A program made the translations under genes and the position numbers. The notes below the pieces were generated by a model, which searched no databases, was not told the origin of the DNA, and worked only from the letters and a program-made list of their open reading frames with translations. Shown here one piece after another: positions 14,693 through 23,302 of a DNA stretch of 33,399 bases (position 1 is its first letter; the number at the start of each line of letters is the position of its first letter). Source of the stretch: Rhizobium sp. Leaf453 (GTDB lineage Bacteria; Pseudomonadota; Alphaproteobacteria; Rhizobiales; Rhizobiaceae); the NCBI RefSeq assembly GCF_001425605.1, contig NZ_LMRG01000014.1, forward strand, positions 960-34,358, given 5' to 3'.

Positions 14693-16324
14693 TCAGACGG
14701 ACTGGACTGCAGGTTTGCGCTGATCACTCAGACCATATGATTTCCCGATCAGATCGGCCGCCCGCTCACCGATGACAATACAGGGCGCCATCGTATTGCC
14801 GGTGGTAATCCGCGGCATAATCGAAGCGTCCGCAATGCGAAGACCTTCGATGCCATACACCTTGAGCTCATTGTCAACGACCGACATGCTGTCGCGTCCC
14901 ATCTTGGCGGTGGAGGTTTGATGCCAGTAGGTGACAGCCGAGTGTCGGAGGAAATCGATCATGCCTGATCTGTCGCGCGCCCCTGGAGCTGTTTCTCCTG
15001 TAACCAACGGGGAAAAACCTTCGCTGTTTCCGAGTTCACGACACAACTCGACTGCGGCTAAGGCGGCAGCCATGTCTTCCGGCTCGCTGAGGGAGTTCGG
15101 CTCGATCAGGATAGGATCGTTTGTGTCAGGACCGGAGAGACGCAAACGACCACGGCTTTTCGGCTGGGCAAGACCATTGAACATCGTCCAGCCATGCTCC
15201 GGTGTTTCGAGACCCGTCTCGGGCGGCGATGGAACGGCGAACTCCAATTGGCACTGCAGGATGTCCGGCTGTAAGAGACGCGCATGACTCTTCCAGTAGA
15301 TATTGACCTCGCAGCCGCTACCGCCGACGGATTCCGGCTTTCGGTAGGCCCACGTGCAGCCGAAGGCGAGATGGTCCTGGTGATTGCGACCAACGCCCGG
15401 CAGATGTTGGACGACTGGAATGCCATGAAATTGCAGCTCTTCTTCCGGGCCGATACCGGACTGCATCAGGACCTTCGGCGTATTGATCGCCCCAAGCGAC
15501 AGCACTGTTTCGCAATACGCCATGAACCGGTGCTGACGACCGTCGATGAGAACTTCAACGCCTCGCACCCTCTTCCCATCAAGGATGAGACGCGTGACCA
15601 AGGCATCGGTCATCACCGTGAGGTTTGGGCGCGACAGCAATGGACGAACGTAGGAGCCGAATACTGATTCCCGCTTGCCATCACGGATCCGTAGTTCAGC
15701 GATCGATGCGCCCCCGGCAGCCTCCATCATCTCGCCGTTCGTCGAAGCGAAGACCGGAACGCCGATAGCTGACGCAGCACTCAACAATGCCTCCGCCACA
15801 GGCTGGGGAGACTGGGGCTGGGCAACATATACAGGCCCGCCTACGCCGCGACGAACCGCGTCCGGAACGCCCCGCCAATCCTCGATCCGGCGATAATAGC
15901 GGAGGATCGACTCATAGCCCCATGCGTCATCGCCTGTCTCTGCAGCGAAATGATTCCAGTCTTCCCTATGCCCTCTCGCCCAGACCATGACGTTGATGCT
16001 TGAGCCGCCACCAAGTCCTTTGCCCATGCTCAGAGGAAGGCGCCGGCCATCCAGACCAGGTGCCGGTTGCCCTACAAATCCCCAGTCCCGGCCCGAGCCG
16101 AGATTGAGGGGCCACTGCGCCGGGTTCGATACCGTTTCGGATTGATCATCTCCGCCCGCTTCAAGCAGCAATACGCTCGCATTGCCATCCTCGGCCAGTC
16201 GCGCTGCGACGACCGAGCCGCTGGATCCGGCGCCGCAGACGATGAAGTCGAAGACATCGCCTGCGGCATTATGCGGGATGTACGTATTCGCGGGTCCATA
16301 AATGCCATGGATATGCAGTTTCAC
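14693..16324 (-). CDS. GMC-family FAD oxidoreductase (choline dehydrogenase-like)
   Basis: A 543-residue flavoprotein. I choose the GTG start at 16324 because GGAGG lies seven bases before it; the frame extends upstream without support. FAD-binding FIVCGAGSSGSVVAARLAED is at about 27-46, the family signature GKGLGGGSSINVM at about 100, and the C-terminal active site has WHQTSTAKMG (His) and ITTGNTMAPC (Asn). GMC enzymes oxidise alcohols to aldehydes, transferring electrons to FAD; substrates range from choline to long-chain or polyethylene glycol alcohols. There is no signal peptide, no betaine-aldehyde dehydrogenase and no cytochrome partner beside it. It is monocistronic, so the substrate cannot be inferred from context. 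Confidence 0.92.
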   Translation of the reverse strand: MKLHIHGIYGPANTYIPHNAAGDVFDFIVCGAGSSGSVVAARLAEDGNASVLLLEAGGDDQSETVSNPAQWPLNLGSGRDWGFVGQPAPGLDGRRLPLSMGKGLGGGSSINVMVWARGHREDWNHFAAETGDDAWGYESILRYYRRIEDWRGVPDAVRRGVGGPVYVAQPQSPQPVAEALLSAASAIGVPVFASTNGEMMEAAGGASIAELRIRDGKRESVFGSYVRPLLSRPNLTVMTDALVTRLILDGKRVRGVEVLIDGRQHRFMAYCETVLSLGAINTPKVLMQSGIGPEEELQFHGIPVVQHLPGVGRNHQDHLAFGCTWAYRKPESVGGSGCEVNIYWKSHARLLQPDILQCQLEFAVPSPPETGLETPEHGWTMFNGLAQPKSRGRLRLSGPDTNDPILIEPNSLSEPEDMAAALAAVELCRELGNSEGFSPLVTGETAPGARDRSGMIDFLRHSAVTYWHQTSTAKMGRDSMSVVDNELKVYGIEGLRIADASIMPRITTGNTMAPCIVIGERAADLIGKSYGLSDQRKPAVQSV

Positions 16325-16464
16325 GTGAGTTCCTCCGTGAATTAATTTTGTTAAATTTGCTGAAGTCCGGGTCGCGAGAGACGAGTGAATCCTCATGGAT
16401 CCTGGGAGGATCCGACCCGCCGGCATCTCGCTCAAGCCCGCGGTCTCGTTAACCGATGTGTCTG

Positions 16465-16502
16465 AGCGTCATCGAGAGGGTCTCGACCGTCCCGATGACG
16501 CT
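16465..16502 (-). terminator. Hairpin after the alpha/beta-hydrolase gene
   Basis: AGCGTCATCG (16465-16474) and CGATGACGCT (16493-16502) form a perfect 10-bp stem immediately beyond the stop at 16510. No T-tract follows on the minus strand. Confidence 0.6.
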
Positions 16503-16509
16503 TAGTCGT

Positions 16510-17307
16510 TCATTGCTTTTTTGCCGAGACGGTCTTGGCAGCAGCATCAATGGTATCTGCCACGACCGTGGGCTGGGTCATGAACAGAGCATGGCTTGCT
16601 GATACCTTAGTGATCTTCGCCTTGATGCGCTCCGCCATGTGGACCAGCATGGCTTGGTCAAAGGCCTTGTCCTCGGTGGCGATCACGGCCCAGCTCGGCT
16701 TGGTGCGCCACGCAGCATTTTCGAGCTTGGTGCCGAACGCCGACATGTTGATTGGCACCTGCGAAGCGCTCATGAACGCTGCCTCGGCATCGCTGACGTC
16801 ATGCGCGAAACCGGCCTTGAACTTTGCCGGGCTTACATATCCAAAACCATCCTTGGTGGTCTCGATGACGAACTCAGATGCAGGAGCAAACCCCTGATAC
16901 TGCTGGGCCGTCGTCTCGCCGGCATCGGGGGAGAGAGCGGAGACGTAGACGAGACCCGCAACCTTGGCATCGATGCCAGCTTCCGTGATGACCGTGCCGC
17001 CCCAGGAATGCCCGACGAGAATGACCGGACCATCCTGCCTTTCCAGCGCACGCTTGGTGGCGGCGACGTCATCTGCGAGAGAGGTCAGTGGGTTCTGGAC
17101 GATGGTGACGCGATAACCGCGCTTGATCAGATTGTCGTAAACACCCTTCCAGCCGGACCCGTCCGCAAAGGCACCGTGAACCAGAACGACGTTTCTTATA
17201 GCCTGATCTTTAGGAATGACGTCGGCGGCATTTGCTGCCGGTAGCGCAACCGACAGTGAGGCTGCAGCTGCAATTGCGGATATAGTGGTGATGGACTTGC
17301 GTGTCAT
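16510..17307 (-). CDS. Exported alpha/beta-fold hydrolase
   Basis: A 265-residue esterase-like protein. The signal peptide spans residues 1-28 (SLSVALPAANA-AD). The oxyanion-type motif HGAFADGSGW is at about 44-53, the nucleophile elbow VGHSWGG with Ser101 at about 98-104, an Asp candidate in IATEDKAFD, and the catalytic His in SASHALFMTQP near 240. It resembles small esterases of the salicylate-esterase/MekB-like group; its substrate is unknown. It is divergent from a MarR regulator with palindromic sites between the two, so it is probably induced by an aromatic or phenolic effector (inference). Confidence 0.88.
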   Translation of the reverse strand: MTRKSITTISAIAAAASLSVALPAANAADVIPKDQAIRNVVLVHGAFADGSGWKGVYDNLIKRGYRVTIVQNPLTSLADDVAATKRALERQDGPVILVGHSWGGTVITEAGIDAKVAGLVYVSALSPDAGETTAQQYQGFAPASEFVIETTKDGFGYVSPAKFKAGFAHDVSDAEAAFMSASQVPINMSAFGTKLENAAWRTKPSWAVIATEDKAFDQAMLVHMAERIKAKITKVSASHALFMTQPTVVADTIDAAAKTVSAKKQ

Positions 17308-17339
17308 GGCTTTCTCCCTCTTGGTAACTGCAATAACTA

Positions 17340-17351
17340 TTATCGCGATAA
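17340..17351. promoter_or_regulatory. MarR operator candidate 1 (TTATCGCGATAA)
   Basis: A perfect 12-base palindrome 33 bases upstream of the hydrolase start codon, in the divergent gap. A near-identical copy (11 of 12 bases) occurs at 17393-17404. MarR proteins bind palindromes of this size as dimers. Confidence 0.6.
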
Positions 17352-17391
17352 CTGTAAGCTTTCATATCTTCAAATCGACGTCAACATGATT

Positions 17392-17432
17392 CTTATCGCG
17401 ATATTGGTTTTCGTGATAAGTTGGATTATATT
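17392..17432 (+). promoter_or_regulatory. MarR operator candidate 2 overlapping the marR promoter
   Basis: TTATCGCGATAT (17393-17404) is followed by an inverted half-site GTGATAAG (17413-17420). They overlap a sigma-70-like promoter for the MarR gene: TTGGTT (17404-17409), a 17-base spacer and TATATT (17427-17432). Binding here would block RNA polymerase, giving autorepression. Confidence 0.55.
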
Positions 17433-17452
17433 GATGGCTTCAGGAGTTCAGA

Positions 17453-17920
17453 ATGACCGAACGCCATAACGATCCACCGCCCCTGCGCGACCAGCTCTGC
17501 TACGCGATCTATACCGCTGGCATTGCCATCCAGCGCGCCTACAAACCACTTCTTGACGAACTTGGCCTTACCTATCCGCAATATCTCGTCCTCAACGTCC
17601 TCTGGGCGGAGGATGAACAGACTGTCGTCTCCATCGCGGATCGGCTTGCTCTCGAATCCAGTACGTTGACGCCTCTGTTAAAGCGTCTGGAAGCCGCCGG
17701 TCACCTTCGTCGGACGCGCAACGCTAGCAACGAGCGTCAGGTTCTGGTGGCGCTGACAGATCAGGGACGCACCTTACAGCACAGGGCAGGCTGCCTTAGC
17801 GACACCTTGCTTGCAGCCTCGACGCAGACACCACCGGAACTTGCTGCCTTGAACCAAGACGTGCGGCACCTGCGGGACGCGATCTACTCCCAGATCGGCG
17901 GATGGGACGCACCCGCCTGA
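17453..17920 (+). CDS. MarR-family transcriptional regulator (OhrR-like)
   Basis: A 155-residue winged-helix protein: LRDQLCYAIYTAGIAIQRAY (10-29), LTYPQYLVLNVLWAED, recognition region ADRLALESSTLTPLLKRLEA and wing RRTRNASNERQVLVALTDQG. The sequence is close to the OhrR/MarR branch, which has a redox-active Cys near Cys15-Cys22; Cys15 (QLCYAIYTAG) is present here, so peroxide or quinone sensing by thiol oxidation is possible. It is divergent from the exported hydrolase and likely represses both genes through the TTATCGCGATAA sites. Confidence 0.9.
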   Translation: MTERHNDPPPLRDQLCYAIYTAGIAIQRAYKPLLDELGLTYPQYLVLNVLWAEDEQTVVSIADRLALESSTLTPLLKRLEAAGHLRRTRNASNERQVLVALTDQGRTLQHRAGCLSDTLLAASTQTPPELAALNQDVRHLRDAIYSQIGGWDAPA

Positions 17921-17944
17921 TCTGCAAGAGTAGTCGATGCCGGC

Positions 17945-18724
17945 TTAAGCAGTCGGAACGGTCCCGCCATCAATCACGTGCTCGGTTCCGGTAATCGACG
18001 ATGCCCGATCCGATGCGAGAAATGCAATCAGATCAGCGACCTCTTCCGGCTTTGCCGGCCGTCCCAGCGGTATGCCGCCGAGCGAGTTCATGATCACCTG
18101 CACCGCGGCTTCGTATTCGATGCCGGCTTGCTCGGCGATACGCAGGGCCAAGCCGTTGGCCCCCGGATCGGCGATCCAACCGGGAGAGACCCGCAACACC
18201 CGCACACCCTTCGGAGCAACCTCTTTGGAGATGCTTTTGCTGTAGGTGTTAAGGGCTCCCTTCGCCGAAGCATAGCCGGTGGTCGCCTCCGGTAGCGGAA
18301 GGTTTCTTTGAATAGACGTCACATGGATGACCACGCCGCTTCCCTGAGCGATCATTCCGGGGATGAGAGCCCGATCTAGCCTGACCGCCGGGAAAAAGTT
18401 TAGGTTGAACTCTTTCTCCCATTCCTCATCCGTGAGGGCGGCAAAGCCGCCTGAAGGGGCCGAAGAGCCGCCTAGCACGTTCACAAGAATATCGAGGCCG
18501 CCGAGTTCTCTCTGCACAGCGTCAACGACGGTATTTACCCCCGCCGTGGTGGTTAGGTCGGCTTCGGCGAACGCCGCTCCCGAGAAGTCGGCTGGCTTCT
18601 TACGAGCGGTGGTCACTACGCTGGCACCGAGCTCCTTGAACAGCGCCACGGTTGCAGCGCCGGCGCCCGAGGTGCCGCCAGTGATGAGGGCGCGGCGCCC
18701 CTGCAATGTGAGGAACTGTGTCAT
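17945..18724 (-). CDS. Short-chain dehydrogenase/reductase
   Basis: A 259-residue SDR of the classical type. The NAD(P)-binding TGGTSGAG is at 15-22, NVLGG at 82-86, catalytic Ser137, Tyr151 and Lys155 (YASAKGA), and the C-terminal IDGGT. Residues AR-KK after strand two suggest NADP preference (weak inference). It overlaps the NTF2-like gene by four bases (ATGA), so the two are coupled. The pair is divergent from a LysR gene which probably regulates it. The substrate is unknown. Confidence 0.9.
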   Translation of the reverse strand: MTQFLTLQGRRALITGGTSGAGAATVALFKELGASVVTTARKKPADFSGAAFAEADLTTTAGVNTVVDAVQRELGGLDILVNVLGGSSAPSGGFAALTDEEWEKEFNLNFFPAVRLDRALIPGMIAQGSGVVIHVTSIQRNLPLPEATTGYASAKGALNTYSKSISKEVAPKGVRVLRVSPGWIADPGANGLALRIAEQAGIEYEAAVQVIMNSLGGIPLGRPAKPEEVADLIAFLASDRASSITGTEHVIDGGTVPTA

Positions 18725-19050
18725 ACGGTGATCTCCAGTTCGGCGACCTTGTCACTCTCGAGGACGAAGAAGAAGCGCAGATCAACGGGGCTGCCCGGAA
18801 AGTCGCCGGCGGCATGGGCCGTTACCTGGGTTTTCCCGTTTTCGGTGGCAGTGAAGAAGGGTTCTACCGTGTAATTGTATTGCTGAGCTTCATCAGCCAT
18901 CCAGGCGCGAATGGCATCGCGGCCTCGGTGGGTTAGGCCCTTATCCTTTACGATGCCGTTTTCCGTGAATGTCGCAGCGATCGCTTCCGGACTGCCTGTC
19001 CGGTCGGCCTCGAAATACGCTTCAATCGCCTTGGTTAGTTTGATTGTCAT
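18721..19050 (-). CDS. NTF2-like (SnoaL-type) small protein
   Basis: A 109-residue protein starting at ATG 19050 (GGAGG five bases upstream; the in-frame TTG at 19062 is disfavoured). The fold is a cone-like alpha+beta barrel: [20 protein letters not shown], then [12 protein letters not shown] and [17 protein letters not shown]. SnoaL-like proteins act as isomerases, cyclases or binding proteins. Being the first gene of a coupled pair with an SDR, it may handle the same small-molecule substrate. Confidence 0.78.
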   Translation of the reverse strand: MTIKLTKAIEAYFEADRTGSPEAIAATFTENGIVKDKGLTHRGRDAIRAWMADEAQQYNYTVEPFFTATENGKTQVTAHAAGDFPGSPVDLRFFFVLESDKVAELEITV

Positions 19051-19189
19051 TGGTTCCTCCAATTAGTTTCAAACTTTGCCGGTTGTGGGCTGCGACCCTC
19101 TGGAGGCCGACAAGGACAATCTAAGGTCCGGCAATTGACTTGATAATCGGGACAAAGCAGGATGTGGAATTGCGAAACCAGGGATAATA

Positions 19190-20110
19190 ATGCGATCCAT
19201 TCTCACCGACCTGGATGCCGTTCTCAGCATCGCTCGCCTGGGTTCGTTTCGAGCGGCCGCGCTAGAGCTCGGCATGTCCACGACAGCTCTGAGCAATGCC
19301 ATCGCGAAGCTTGAGCAGCGCCTCGCCGTTCGTCTGTTCAACCGCACAACGAGAAGCGTCTCGCTCACTGATGCGGGGAGGACGTTCGTCGAACGCGTAG
19401 GGCCGGCGATGGCAGACATCCACGATGCTATGCTGACCGTCCAATCGCTTCAGGAAATCCCAAAGGGCACATTGCGTATCAATGCCTTTGCGACGGCAGC
19501 CCGAGAGGTCATCGAGCCGCTCATCCTGTCGTTCATGCGGCGCTATCCGCAGGTGCATATCGATCTGGTTACGGAGGGCCGGATCGTCGACATCGTTGCG
19601 GCGGGTTTTGACCTGGGCTTGAGGCCGGCCGATCTGGTACCGACCGACATGATTGCGGTGCCACTCGGTCTGAAGCGCTCCAATGCCGTCGTGGCATCGC
19701 CCGACTTCCTTCGCACGCATGGCACGCCAAACGTCCCGGCAGACCTATACCGATTTCGGTGCATCCGTGCACGCCTTCCAAATAACGCCCTGTTTCGGTG
19801 GAAATTCGAAAAGGGCGGGGACGCTGTCCAGATCGATGTGCAAGGCTCGATCACCCTCGACGAGTCAAGCCTTGTCAAAATTGCGGCACAAAATGGAGTT
19901 GGGCTTGGATACGTCATGGAAGCGGACGTGCGTGATGACATCGCGGCCGGTCGACTAGTACGCGTTCTTAAGGATTGGACCCCTTCCCTGGCACCGCTCG
20001 CGCTCTATTACCCTGGCAGGAAAAATCCGCCGGCTGCCTTCAGTGCTTTTATTCAGGCTGCCCGCGATTTTGCGAGTGGCGATCGAGGTAATGATGCTCA
20101 AAGCCGATGA
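19190..20110 (+). CDS. LysR-family regulator of the SDR/NTF2 pair
   Basis: A 306-residue LysR protein with its helix-turn-helix at about 5-62 ([38 protein letters not shown]). The latter sequence places it in the large group of LysR proteins that control oxidoreductases for diverse metabolites. Effector domain from about 92 to 295. It is divergent from the NTF2-like/SDR genes, the usual arrangement with a target. A possible promoter is TTGACT (19135-19140), 17 bases, CAGGAT (19158-19163). Confidence 0.9.
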   Translation: MRSILTDLDAVLSIARLGSFRAAALELGMSTTALSNAIAKLEQRLAVRLFNRTTRSVSLTDAGRTFVERVGPAMADIHDAMLTVQSLQEIPKGTLRINAFATAAREVIEPLILSFMRRYPQVHIDLVTEGRIVDIVAAGFDLGLRPADLVPTDMIAVPLGLKRSNAVVASPDFLRTHGTPNVPADLYRFRCIRARLPNNALFRWKFEKGGDAVQIDVQGSITLDESSLVKIAAQNGVGLGYVMEADVRDDIAAGRLVRVLKDWTPSLAPLALYYPGRKNPPAAFSAFIQAARDFASGDRGNDAQSR

Positions 20111-20423
20111 CGCCGGCGGTTTCTAAGCTCTTGAGTAGATTCAAACCACTGACCTGTAGATATCGGCATGAGAATAAAACTCAGCCCACTGGAAAAGTGT
20201 CTGGCCACACCCGCAAGACATGGGGGACACAAATAACGTCGACCGCTGTTTGGGTAGTTGCATACGCCGCGACGTACGACGTGCTTTTAACTACACGCTT
20301 GCGGATGCCAGGAATTGTGTCAAACGCGACCAATCGGGGATAATCTGTCGATCGACGGGGGCCAGCAACCATCAGTTCGTTAACCAAAATAGCGGCTGAC
20401 GGATTTCCGGCCCTGGGCGCCCG
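20111..20423. other. Gap between the LysR gene and the sugar operon
   Basis: 313 bases with no supported gene; a plus frame at 20107-20343 and a minus frame at 20181-20387 have neither ribosome sites nor recognisable sequence. The stretch may include a tiny SDR remnant at 20333-20383 (listed separately). There is no obvious terminator for the sugar operon, whose last gene ends at 20424. Confidence 0.4.
20333..20383 (+). pseudogene. Possible remnant of an SDR C-terminus
   Basis: One plus-strand frame reads IGDNLSIDGGQQPSVR followed by TAA. The core GDNLSIDGGQ is close to the C-terminal end of classical short-chain dehydrogenases, usually (V)TGxxLxIDGGQ. Nothing upstream in any frame continues the match, so this would be only the last 16 codons of a lost gene. 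It may also be chance. Confidence 0.25.
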
Positions 20424-20735
20424 TTAGTGCGCATATATGATTGTGCTCAACATCGTCAGGTGGCGGATTTCAACGGGGCTGGACAAGAGCCTGTGGATCT
20501 CGCTCACAAGCGGCAGCAGATGGGACATCTTCATGTGCGCATCGAGGTCGGTTTGGCTGCGCCAGTTCTCGTAAAACACAAAGACACACGGATGGTCCGC
20601 ATCCACGTGGAAGTCGTAGTTGATGCAACCGGGCTCAGCGCGTGTCGGCGCCACCTGGGCTGCGAGGAGCTTTTGCAATTCCTCGCGCGTTTCCGGCTTT
20701 GCGGTGACTGTGCCAATAATCGTGACATTGGACAT
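20424..20735 (-). CDS. ABM-fold protein, last gene of the sugar ABC operon
   Basis: A 103-residue ABM-domain protein: MSNVTIIGTVTAKPETREEL, APTRAEPGCINYDFHVDADH, PCVFVFYENWRSQTDLDAHM and HL. It begins three bases after the permease stop, so it belongs to the operon. Its sequence is closer to the YgiN/ABM type than the paralogue at 12465 but shares the EPGC turn, the FYE strand and the D-AH motif. Why a sugar transport/oxidation operon should carry an ABM protein is not known; handling of a 3-keto sugar or other labile carbonyl is conceivable. Confidence 0.82.
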   Translation of the reverse strand: MSNVTIIGTVTAKPETREELQKLLAAQVAPTRAEPGCINYDFHVDADHPCVFVFYENWRSQTDLDAHMKMSHLLPLVSEIHRLLSSPVEIRHLTMLSTIIYAH

Positions 20736-20738
20736 AAC

Positions 20739-21695
20739 TTAGCTCCGCTTCTGCGACAAGGCGACGGCGAGGATGATAATGCCGCCGCGCGCGATGAGCT
20801 GCTGGGAAAATTCCAGCCCCATCAGGATCAACCCGTTGTTGATCATGCCGATCATCAGGGCGCCGACGATGGTGCCAATGATAGTGCCCTTACCGCCGAA
20901 CAGGCTTGTGCCACCGAGAACGGCAGCGGCGATCACGGACAGCTCGTCCCCCTCACCTAGCTGGAACCGGCCGGACTGAAGCCGTCCTGCATAGAGCATG
21001 CCGGCAAAGGCGGCGGCCGTCGAAGATAGGACGAGAACGCGGAACTTGATCGCCTTGGTATCTATGCCCGAATAGCGCGCCGCCGTTTCGCCGCCGCCGG
21101 TCGCGAGAACCCGCCGGCCGAAGCCGGTGCGGCGCAGGACGACATGACCGATTGCGCCGAAGACGACCATCCAGAACAACAGGACAGGAATCTTGAGGAG
21201 CGAGCCGCCGCCGAACAGCCAGGAATAGCCGGGGCTGAGGATCGGCACGGCAGCTGTGTTGGAAATCCACATGGCCACGCCCTTGGCGATGCCCATCATC
21301 GCCAGCGTCGTCAGAAACGACGGTATGCCGACGCGCGTCGTCAGCCAGCCGTTGAACATGCCGACGGCGATGCCGGTCGCAAGACCCGCGATGACCCCGG
21401 CAACCGGGCCCGCCACGGCGATGGCCATGGCCACGGTGACCGTTGCTAGCCCCGCGACCGCGCCGACCGAAAGATCGATCTCGCCGGCCGATAGCACGAA
21501 GGTCATGGCAATCGCCATGACGGCGATCATAGCCGTCTGGCGAACGATGTTAAGCAGGTTGTTGGGGTTGAGAAAGCCCTTGTCGGCCAGCGTCAGAGCG
21601 AAGATCACGAAGATCACCGCGAAGCCGATATAGATGATGTACTGCCGCCAGTTGGTCTTGAAGCTCCCAGCGAGCGTTGGATTTGGCGTTGTCAT
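20739..21695 (-). CDS. Sugar ABC transporter permease (RbsC-like)
   Basis: A 318-residue inner-membrane protein with about nine to ten hydrophobic segments and the RbsC-family motifs VLSAGEIDLSVGAVAGLATV, GRRVLATGGGETAARYSGI and AAVLGGTSLFGGKGTIIGT. It forms the channel (probably a homodimer) for the sugar delivered by the protein encoded at 24587. Its start overlaps the ATPase stop by four bases. Confidence 0.95.
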   Translation of the reverse strand: MTTPNPTLAGSFKTNWRQYIIYIGFAVIFVIFALTLADKGFLNPNNLLNIVRQTAMIAVMAIAMTFVLSAGEIDLSVGAVAGLATVTVAMAIAVAGPVAGVIAGLATGIAVGMFNGWLTTRVGIPSFLTTLAMMGIAKGVAMWISNTAAVPILSPGYSWLFGGGSLLKIPVLLFWMVVFGAIGHVVLRRTGFGRRVLATGGGETAARYSGIDTKAIKFRVLVLSSTAAAFAGMLYAGRLQSGRFQLGEGDELSVIAAAVLGGTSLFGGKGTIIGTIVGALMIGMINNGLILMGLEFSQQLIARGGIIILAVALSQKRS

Positions 21696-23302
21696 ATCAA
21701 ACCTTCTCCCCCTTGCTTCAGGGCATCCTGTATTTCGATCTGCAGGCGTTGCTCGGCCGCTTGAAGACGGTGGGCCGTGTCGTTTGCATCAATGGCCGGA
21801 TCATCGAGACGGTCACGCGGAATATCGGCGAACATGCGCCCTTCCGACAAGACGACGATGCGGTCGCAGGCGGTCAGCAGTTCGCTCAATTCCGACGAAA
21901 TGAAAACGATCGCCTTGCCGGCCGCCGCCAGATCACGCACCAGCTTGATGATTTCGGATTTCGAACCGATGTCGATGCCGGCAGTCGGCTCGTCGAGAAC
22001 AAGGATATCCGGGTCGGTCGCGAGCCATTTGCCTATGACCACCTTCTGCTGGTTGCCGCCCGAGAGCGCCGAAACCGCATGGTCGCGGCTGGCCGTCTTC
22101 ACCGATAGTCTCTTGATCATCGCGTCCGTAACCGACCTGACCTTTTCCGCATCGACGAAGCCCGCAGCCGAAATGCTGTCGAGAACCGCAAGCGTCATGT
22201 TGGATGCCACGGAATGGGCGGGAATGATGCCTTGCGTTGCCCGCGCCTCCGGCACAAGCGCCACACTGGCCGCGATCGCATCGCCGGGCTTGTGGATCGC
22301 CGTCGGTTTGCCGTTGATCAGAATCTGGCCGGATTTTGCCGGCTCGATACCGGCGATCACCCGTGCGAGCGCCGACCGGCCGGAGCCAAGCAGGCCGGCA
22401 AGGCCGACGACTTCGCCGCGATGGACCGCAAAGGATATGTTTTCCGGCTTGTACTTGCCGGAAACACTTCGCAGTTCCAGCAGGACGTCTCCCTTGACGG
22501 CATCGCCGCGCGCCACGTCGGAAAGCCCCTTGGAGCGCTTACCAACGATGTGCTCGATCATCGTGTCGATCGGCAGTTCCGATAGAGGCGCCGTGATGAC
22601 ATGGGCGCCGTCGCGCAGGATAGTCGCCCGGTCGCTAATGCGGGCGATCTCGTCCATACGGTGCGAGACGTAGATGATCGCGACGCCTTTCGCTTTCAGC
22701 TTCTGCAGGAAGGCGAACAATCGATCGACGTCGCTGACGGCGAGCGCCGTCGAGGGTTCATCCAGAACAAGTACGCGGGCATCCTGCGAGATCGCCTTGA
22801 CGATTTCGGTGAGTTGCTTTTGTCCGGCCCCGAGATCGCCGACCAGCGCTTTCGGATCGACGTCGACCTCCAGCATCGAAAATAGTTCGGCCGCGCGGCG
22901 CTCCGCCGTCTGGTCGTCGATGAGACCCAGACCGCCTTTGGCTTCGCGCGTGAGAAACACGTTCTGCGCCACGGTCAGCGTCGGTATCAGGCTCAATTCC
23001 TGAAAATTCATGGCAACGCCGGCGGCGCGCGCCGCCTCCGGCGTGACGTCTTCCAACAGTTTGCCGCAGACCGTGATCGTGCCCGAATCAGGCTTATGAA
23101 CGCCGTTCAGCACTTTGAGGATCGTTGATTTTCCCGCGCCGTTGCCGCCCAGAAGGGCGTGAACTTCGCCCTGCCAAATGTCGAGACTGACGTCGCTCAA
23201 AGCCCGCACACCGCCAAAGGACTTGGATATCCCTTTCATGCTGACGGCCAAGGGCACGTTTGAAGAGAGGGGCATGCTGCCGGCTGCGGCTTCGGAGTTC
23301 AT
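21692..23302 (-). CDS. Sugar ABC transporter ATPase (RbsA/MglA-like)
   Basis: A 536-residue protein with two ATP-binding domains. I use ATG 23302, which overlaps the stop of the Gfo/Idh gene as ATGA; the frame extends further upstream without a ribosome site. Domain one has Walker A GGNGAGKS, signature LGAGQKQLTEI and VLDEPSTALA. Domain two has the degenerate Walker A GLLGSGRS typical of this family, then LSGGNQQKVVIGKWLATDP and VLDEPTAGIDIGSKSEI. It powers uptake through the RbsC-like permease. Confidence 0.95.
   Translation of the reverse strand: MNSEAAAGSMPLSSNVPLAVSMKGISKSFGGVRALSDVSLDIWQGEVHALLGGNGAGKSTILKVLNGVHKPDSGTITVCGKLLEDVTPEAARAAGVAMNFQELSLIPTLTVAQNVFLTREAKGGLGLIDDQTAERRAAELFSMLEVDVDPKALVGDLGAGQKQLTEIVKAISQDARVLVLDEPSTALAVSDVDRLFAFLQKLKAKGVAIIYVSHRMDEIARISDRATILRDGAHVITAPLSELPIDTMIEHIVGKRSKGLSDVARGDAVKGDVLLELRSVSGKYKPENISFAVHRGEVVGLAGLLGSGRSALARVIAGIEPAKSGQILINGKPTAIHKPGDAIAASVALVPEARATQGIIPAHSVASNMTLAVLDSISAAGFVDAEKVRSVTDAMIKRLSVKTASRDHAVSALSGGNQQKVVIGKWLATDPDILVLDEPTAGIDIGSKSEIIKLVRDLAAAGKAIVFISSELSELLTACDRIVVLSEGRMFADIPRDRLDDPAIDANDTAHRLQAAEQRLQIEIQDALKQGGEGLI

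Noticed and set aside
20136..20160. Similar tRNA-like string near TTCAAACCACTGACCT
   Set aside because: No cloverleaf and no integrase or attachment-site repeat nearby.
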